From G963669175 sp964648415 (GTDB lineage: Bacteria > Electryoneota > Electryoneia > Electryoneales > Electryoneaceae): DNA of 8,267 nucleotides. Position numbers and translations under genes: made by a program. Shown here one piece after another: positions 5,215-8,267 of this stretch; position 1 is the stretch's first letter; each line of letters opens with the position of its first letter. The DNA lies in contig CAZYOC010000200.1 in the NCBI GenBank assembly GCA_964648415.1, positions 1 through 8,267 on the forward strand, given 5' to 3'. Under the pieces are notes generated by a model that was given only the letters and a program-made list of their open reading frames with translations, searched no databases and was not told where the DNA came from.

Positions 5215-6462
5215 ATGCGAAAAGCCATGATTGTAAGTACACTGCTGGCGGCGTCGCTGCTCCTGATTATCGGGTGTGGTTCCGAAACCGACCAGCCACT
5301 GCGGCCCAGCTACGCGTCGGGCACGGTGGAGCAGATCGCCGATGCGTTTGCCACGGCCATGAACGAAAATGTGGACGCGTATGTGAACGTCTACGTGCCC
5401 TACGGCTACGACGCCAACCGTGCCGATCCCTACCCGGTGCTGTATCTGCTGCACGGGTTCGGCGGGGATGAAAACTACTTCGTGAACTACTTCAACGTCG
5501 CCTCGATCGCCGACAAGCTGATCCAGGAAGGCGTGATCGATCCCATCGTGATCGTGATGCCCAACGGCAAGAATGCGATGGGCGGCAGCTTCTACACCAA
5601 TTCCAGTCATCCAGCCGTCAACACCTCGGAAGATCATATCACGCAGCAGGTGATGGCGATGGTGGAAGGCGCATACAACGTGAAGGCCACCGCGGCCGGT
5701 CGTGCGATTGGTGGACACAGCATGGGTGGTTACGGAGCGCTGTCGATTGCCATGAACAACGCCGGCATGTTCGGCGCCGTGGCGGAGATGGCCGGACCGA
5801 TCTCCTTCTGGGGTACGCGCACTGCGCCGCCGCATGATGTGATGGATTACAAAGGTATAGAGGAACTGCTGCCGGCCATTTTGCTGGAGACCGGATACGA
5901 TCCTTCCACGCCGGACAGCGCGGCCTGGAAGGCGGCGATGTATCCCTCGCCGGACCGGACTGTCACCTCGATGATGTTCGCCATGGCCGCGGCGTTCAGC
6001 CCGACCCAGTTTGATCCGGGTACGGGAATGCCGATTTACGTGAGCACCACGATCGATTCAATCATCGTTGATGTTGACACAACCACCACGCCGCCAACCA
6101 TAACCAAGCAGGCGATGTGGGTGGATCTGCCGTTGGCGTTTGACGGCAGCCTGGCGATGGATGTGTGGACTCGCTGGTTGGGCTATGACTGCCTGAGCCG
6201 TTTACAGACGCAGGGCGTCAATATTGCTCCCACATCCGTCCAGTTGTTCATGGACAGCGGCACGGCGGATGACCTGGGCCTCTACGGTGCCCAGCAGGTG
6301 TTCGCCGGCGGTTACCAGCAGGCGTTCGGCGTCGCGCCGTCCAACGATACCTACTTCAACGGCATCAGCGGCGTCTTCGGTGACATCCCCGCCGGGCATA
6401 CCGAACTGACCTACCAGAGGCTGGAGCTGTTGCTGCTGTGGGTGGATCAGCAGATCAACTAG
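5215..6462 (+). CDS. Lipoprotein esterase, alpha/beta hydrolase (esterase D / PF00756 type)
   Basis: This 415-residue protein is a probable serine esterase anchored as a lipoprotein. The signal peptide ends LLIIGC, giving lipidated C21. The fold signatures are VPYGYD then YPVLYLLHGFGG (oxyanion-hole HG at 80-81), PIVIVMPNG (about 110-118), and GHSMGGYGA with nucleophile S169. A likely catalytic acid is D352 or D353 in MDSGTADDLG, and H395 in AGHTELTY is the likely catalytic histidine. This order fits the esterase D / feruloyl esterase / enterochelin esterase group. The chain is longer than the roughly 280-residue core because of a central insertion (about 205-315) including a Thr/Pro-rich strip, DTTTTPPT, that may form a lid or be a loop. 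The ATG at 5215 has a good ribosome site. It forms an operon with the FadL-type channel, suggesting that hydrolysis products are imported, though the substrate is unknown. Confidence 0.87.
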   Translation: MRKAMIVSTLLAASLLLIIGCGSETDQPLRPSYASGTVEQIADAFATAMNENVDAYVNVYVPYGYDANRADPYPVLYLLHGFGGDENYFVNYFNVASIADKLIQEGVIDPIVIVMPNGKNAMGGSFYTNSSHPAVNTSEDHITQQVMAMVEGAYNVKATAAGRAIGGHSMGGYGALSIAMNNAGMFGAVAEMAGPISFWGTRTAPPHDVMDYKGIEELLPAILLETGYDPSTPDSAAWKAAMYPSPDRTVTSMMFAMAAAFSPTQFDPGTGMPIYVSTTIDSIIVDVDTTTTPPTITKQAMWVDLPLAFDGSLAMDVWTRWLGYDCLSRLQTQGVNIAPTSVQLFMDSGTADDLGLYGAQQVFAGGYQQAFGVAPSNDTYFNGISGVFGDIPAGHTELTYQRLELLLLWVDQQIN

Positions 6463-6469
6463 CATTTGG

Positions 6470-6489
6470 CCTGGACATGCCTGTCCGGG
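6470..6489 (+). other. Small hairpin just after the esterase stop
   Basis: CCTGGACA (6470-6477) pairs with TGTCCGGG (6482-6489), 8 pairs including one G-T wobble, loop TGCC. It begins 8 nt after the stop codon. No T-run follows, so it may protect the 3' end of the mRNA rather than terminate it; the real terminator lies about 80 nt further on. Confidence 0.4.
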
Positions 6490-6567
6490 GGTTGCGGGAT
6501 GGCGTTTGTTTCAAGCTGACGCAAACGATGCTGAGGATGGGACACGATTTCAGGATTGAAGGTGTAG

Positions 6568-6597
6568 CGCCGGGTCTTCGGACCCGGCGTTTTTATT
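6568..6597 (+). terminator. Intrinsic terminator of the channel-esterase operon
   Basis: CGCCGGGTC (6568-6576) and GACCCGGCG (6581-6589) form a perfect 9-bp GC-rich stem closed by a TTCG tetraloop, followed by TTTTTATT. It lies 105 nt after the esterase stop. On the minus strand the stem is not followed by a T-run, so it works for the plus-strand operon only. Confidence 0.92.
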
Positions 6598-6613
6598 AAT
6601 TCTTGAATGAAAT
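6597..6613. repeat. 17-bp direct repeat, left copy
   Basis: TAATTCTTGAATGAAAT is identical to 8215-8231. Some 60 nt later, TGTCCCGTGACGTCAT (6675-6690) matches 14 of 16 bases of the sequence that directly follows the right copy (8231-8246), so the two flanks share two blocks. Between the blocks lies a 10-bp palindrome, CCGGCGCCGG (6626-6635). The pair brackets the aldolase module. Confidence 0.7.
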
Positions 6614-6674
6614 ATCTCAATAGAGCCGGCGCCGGAGCAGATCCCCGTCCCCGATATGTGATGCTCGAAAGGTA

Positions 6675-6710
6675 TGTCCCGTGACGTCATCCCCTGCGTG
6701 GGCCGGTCCA
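6675..6710. repeat. Degenerate copy of the right-end hairpin repeat
   Basis: The pattern TGTCCC, TGA, GTCAT, CCTGCG, then a purine-rich stretch ending TCCA follows that of 8231-8267. Here the hairpin arms no longer pair, so it looks like a decayed relative of the intact element at the right edge. Confidence 0.45.
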
Positions 6711-6714
6711 ACAG

Positions 6715-7029
6715 CTATTGTCCGGTCTGTCCGGCGAGCCCGACCGGCAGCCAGCGCCAGGACACGCCCGCCAGCACGGATCCATTGTCCTTCAGAATGC
6801 CCACGATTCCGGGTGAGATGCCGGGCAGCTTCACTACGCCGGGGTAAATGTTGAGCCGGGCGGCGTAGCCCTGTGGGCCGCCCAGGATCAGCGAGGCCAG
6901 CAGAGAATGGTTGCGGTCATAGAAAACCCCGCCGGTCCAGTGCAGTTTGGCGGTAGCGATATACATTCCTCGGCTGTTGTTTACGGACACGATTTCGTGC
7001 GAAACCGTGCGTGCATCCTGTACCTCGAT
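6715..7029 (-). pseudogene. Orphan coding segment, probable 3' remnant of a lost gene
   Basis: Directly after the aldolase TAG, and in the same frame, 104 sense codons run to a TAG at 6715-6717. Codon use is GC-rich at third positions, and the peptide reads like a real protein: YIATAKLHWTGGVFYDRNHS, LLASLILGGPQGYAARLNIY, then GVSWRWLPVGLAG. Starts are poor. GTG at 6990 has no ribosome site, and ATG at 6966 has AGGA directly abutting it, too close to work. I recognise no family; alternating hydrophobic and glycine residues suggest beta structure. Best explanations are a truncated gene whose 5' part was replaced at a junction near the aldolase stop, or a former C-terminal extension of the aldolase cut off by a nonsense codon. 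A short intact gene starting at 6990 (91 residues) is the alternative. Confidence 0.5.
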
Positions 7030-7935
7030 CTAATTCTCGTGCCAGTGCCGGTTGATTCTGGCGATTTCCACCGGCGTCAATCCCGCCTCCGGTTTGCCTG
7101 CGCCGGTGCATTGCAGGAACAGGGTGGAAGCCTTGTTGACAATGTCCATGCGGTCGAAGGCCTCGGTCAATGATGATCCTGTAGCGATGCTGCCGTGCCC
7201 CCGCCAGAGCGCCACCTTCTGGTGCTCGAGCGTGGTGATGGTTGCTTTCGCCAGCCGTTCGCTGCCCGGGATGATCTCGCTGACCAGGCCGACTCCTTCC
7301 GGGATGAGCAGCGTCATCTCGGCGTGCATCGCCTGTAATCGTTCGTTGACCGCAGTTTCGCCCTGTTCGGCCAACAGGTGTGTCATCGAGATGGTCTCGG
7401 TTGGATGGCAATGGAGCACCGCCCGCCGGGTGTCGTCCCGGCTGCGAAACAGGTGATGGATGAGCAGATGGGTCGGCAGCTCGGAGGTGGGTGAGGGGAG
7501 CGGGGTATCGTCCTGCTCCACCAACGGCGTAAAGGCGAAGCGTCCTCCGGCGGGATTCATCGCCAGCAACCCGCAGTGGAGCTCGGGCGTTTTCGCGATC
7601 CTGCGCAGCCGTGACCCGGCGGTGCTCACCAGCAGCGTCCGACCGGCCAACTCCCGTAGCGACAGGTGCGCCGGCAGGTCGATTTTCGCTTCGGTCGTTC
7701 CCACCTGCAGGTCCTTGCGTGGCAGTTCCCGTTCGGCAACCGTTTCGCCCTCGATCCGGCCGGGCATGAGTTTCTGTGTGGAAACCTCCGCCGAAGCCAG
7801 CAGGTCGGTGACATCCACCGAAAAGTTCCCGGCGTTGCGTTCACCCCAGCCGCGTTGCCAGATGTAACCCGCGATCTCGGCGATTTCGTCCAGCAACGGC
7901 TGCAAGACTGGGTATCGGTTGATCGTTTTGCCCAT
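7030..7935 (-). CDS. rhaD: Class II aldolase, rhamnulose-1-phosphate aldolase-like
   Basis: This 301-residue protein resembles RhaD, the zinc-dependent class II aldolase that splits L-rhamnulose 1-phosphate into dihydroxyacetone phosphate and L-lactaldehyde. The N-terminus has GWGERNAGNFSV (29-40), matching the phosphate-binding WxERNxGN pattern. STAGSRLR (104-111) follows. SELPTHLLIH carries E152, the likely catalytic acid. HCHPTE supplies zinc ligands H175 and H177, and WRGHG supplies H247. All key residues are present. It is somewhat longer than E. coli RhaD (274 residues, from memory). The start at 7935 is set by GGAGG (7945-7941 on this strand) 5 nt upstream; an in-frame ATG at 8043 would add 36 residues but has no ribosome site. 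No other rhamnose genes are seen in the window. It points toward the esterase operon. A related sugar-phosphate aldolase with other specificity cannot be excluded. Confidence 0.82.
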   Translation of the reverse strand: MGKTINRYPVLQPLLDEIAEIAGYIWQRGWGERNAGNFSVDVTDLLASAEVSTQKLMPGRIEGETVAERELPRKDLQVGTTEAKIDLPAHLSLRELAGRTLLVSTAGSRLRRIAKTPELHCGLLAMNPAGGRFAFTPLVEQDDTPLPSPTSELPTHLLIHHLFRSRDDTRRAVLHCHPTETISMTHLLAEQGETAVNERLQAMHAEMTLLIPEGVGLVSEIIPGSERLAKATITTLEHQKVALWRGHGSIATGSSLTEAFDRMDIVNKASTLFLQCTGAGKPEAGLTPVEIARINRHWHEN

Positions 7936-8214
7936 GCTTTCCTCCAAGACTGTTGCAGAATAGACCCCACTCTCATTGGACATTTTGATGCAGTCTGCTC
8001 CTGAGACATCCGCCCAGGTTGTAAACCCGGCACACTGTGCCATTGGTCACACGGTACAATATTGTATTGAAGCGATCTTGTGCAAGGGGGGAGGAGGCCA
8101 TCTCTGTTTTGCCCCGGGCAGCTTCTTGCAAAATCATTGGGTACATCTTCGCCATTGTCATGAACGGTTCGCTGGATGATGTCACCATCTTTCGGTCGCT
8201 GTCAGAGTTTAGAG
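7936..8214 (-). promoter_or_regulatory. Upstream region of the aldolase gene with candidate promoter
   Basis: On the minus strand TTGCAC (8085-8080) and TATTGT (8061-8056) are 18 nt apart, a reasonable sigma-70-like pair (matches 4/6 and 4/6). The candidate -10 overlaps the perfect 12-bp palindrome at 8055-8066. The predicted leader would be about 115 nt. The rest, from 8086 to 8214, shows no gene on either strand that I can support. Confidence 0.35.
8055..8066. promoter_or_regulatory. 12-bp palindrome overlapping the candidate -10
   Basis: TACAATATTGTA is a perfect palindrome. It overlaps the candidate -10 of the aldolase gene, a typical position for a repressor operator. No sugar regulator gene lies nearby to assign it to. 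Confidence 0.35.
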
Positions 8215-8231
8215 TAATTCTTGAATGAAAT
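8215..8231. repeat. 17-bp direct repeat, right copy
   Basis: TAATTCTTGAATGAAAT is identical to 6597-6613. It runs without gap into the hairpin repeat at the window's right edge. Confidence 0.7.
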
Positions 8232-8267
8232 GTCCCATGATGTCATTCCTGCGAAAGCAGGAATCCA
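8231..8267. repeat. REP-like element with GAAA-loop hairpin
   Basis: ATTCCTGC (8245-8252) and GCAGGAAT (8257-8264) form a perfect 8-bp stem around a GAAA tetraloop, followed by CCA at the window edge. The form GTCATTCC-GCGAAAGC-GGAATCCA is, from memory, a widespread intergenic repeat in many bacterial genomes. It may continue beyond the window. Confidence 0.65.

Noticed and set aside
3730..5835. 701-codon minus-strand ORF opposite the channel and esterase genes
   Set aside because: It is antisense to two genes with signal peptides and family motifs. Its His/Arg/Val-rich product shows no domain and arises from codon bias of the real genes.
6917..7411. 164-codon minus-strand ORF overlapping the aldolase
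   Set aside because: Arg/His/Gly-rich off-frame read of the aldolase gene, which has an intact active site in the other frame.
7936..8043. N-terminal extension of the aldolase to the ATG at 8043
   Set aside because: No ribosome site precedes it, while GGAGG sits 5 nt before the ATG at 7935, where RhaD-like homology starts.

Overview
The window comes from a GC-rich, Gram-negative-type (diderm) bacterium. The evidence is a FadL-type outer-membrane barrel ending in Phe, two lipoprotein signal peptides, strong GGAGG ribosome sites and GC-rich third codon positions. The phylum cannot be fixed from the sequence. The layout, with intergenic repeat families, a transposase remnant and functionally mixed short operons, suits an environmental genome with many accessory repeats.

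Left edge (1-369): the C-terminal tail of a probable IS630-type transposase, then a non-coding block with tandem 53-bp units. Each unit folds into a hairpin whose stem is preserved by a compensatory change in a diverged neighbouring copy. A second strong hairpin and a 16-codon ORF that overlaps the next gene's start follow. Genes 1-2 (370-2759, +): a secreted YtcJ/amidohydrolase-3 family lipoprotein, then, 8 nt later, a Crp/Fnr-family regulator, so probably one operon. Gene-free block (2760-3816): three almost identical 226-bp direct repeats plus a fourth copy with a 176-bp internal deletion, a 40-bp array of GCGT-rich octamers, and a leader region with a perfect GTGA-N6-TCAC palindrome upstream of the next operon. 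Genes 3-4 (3817-6462, +): an OmpP1/FadL-type outer-membrane channel and a lipoprotein esterase of the esterase D (PF00756) type, 15 nt apart with near-identical Shine-Dalgarno sequences, closed by a textbook intrinsic terminator (6568-6597).

Right part (6597-8267): a convergent minus-strand gene for a RhaD-like class II aldolase. It is followed, in the same frame directly after its TAG, by a coding-quality segment without a convincing start, probably the 3' remnant of a lost gene. This module lies between two copies of a 17-bp direct repeat, each followed by a related repeat; the right copy carries an intact 8-bp stem / GAAA-loop hairpin.

Functionally, the plus-strand genes suggest processing of organic molecules at the cell surface: a surface esterase and amidohydrolase could cleave ester or amide substrates, and the FadL-type channel could import hydrophobic products. 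The adjacent Crp-type regulator and the CRP-box-like palindrome before the channel gene suggest, but do not prove, a local regulatory link across the repeat array. I saw no CRISPR array, tRNA, rRNA or recognisable defence system. The most unusual material is the repeat and hairpin content between the genes.
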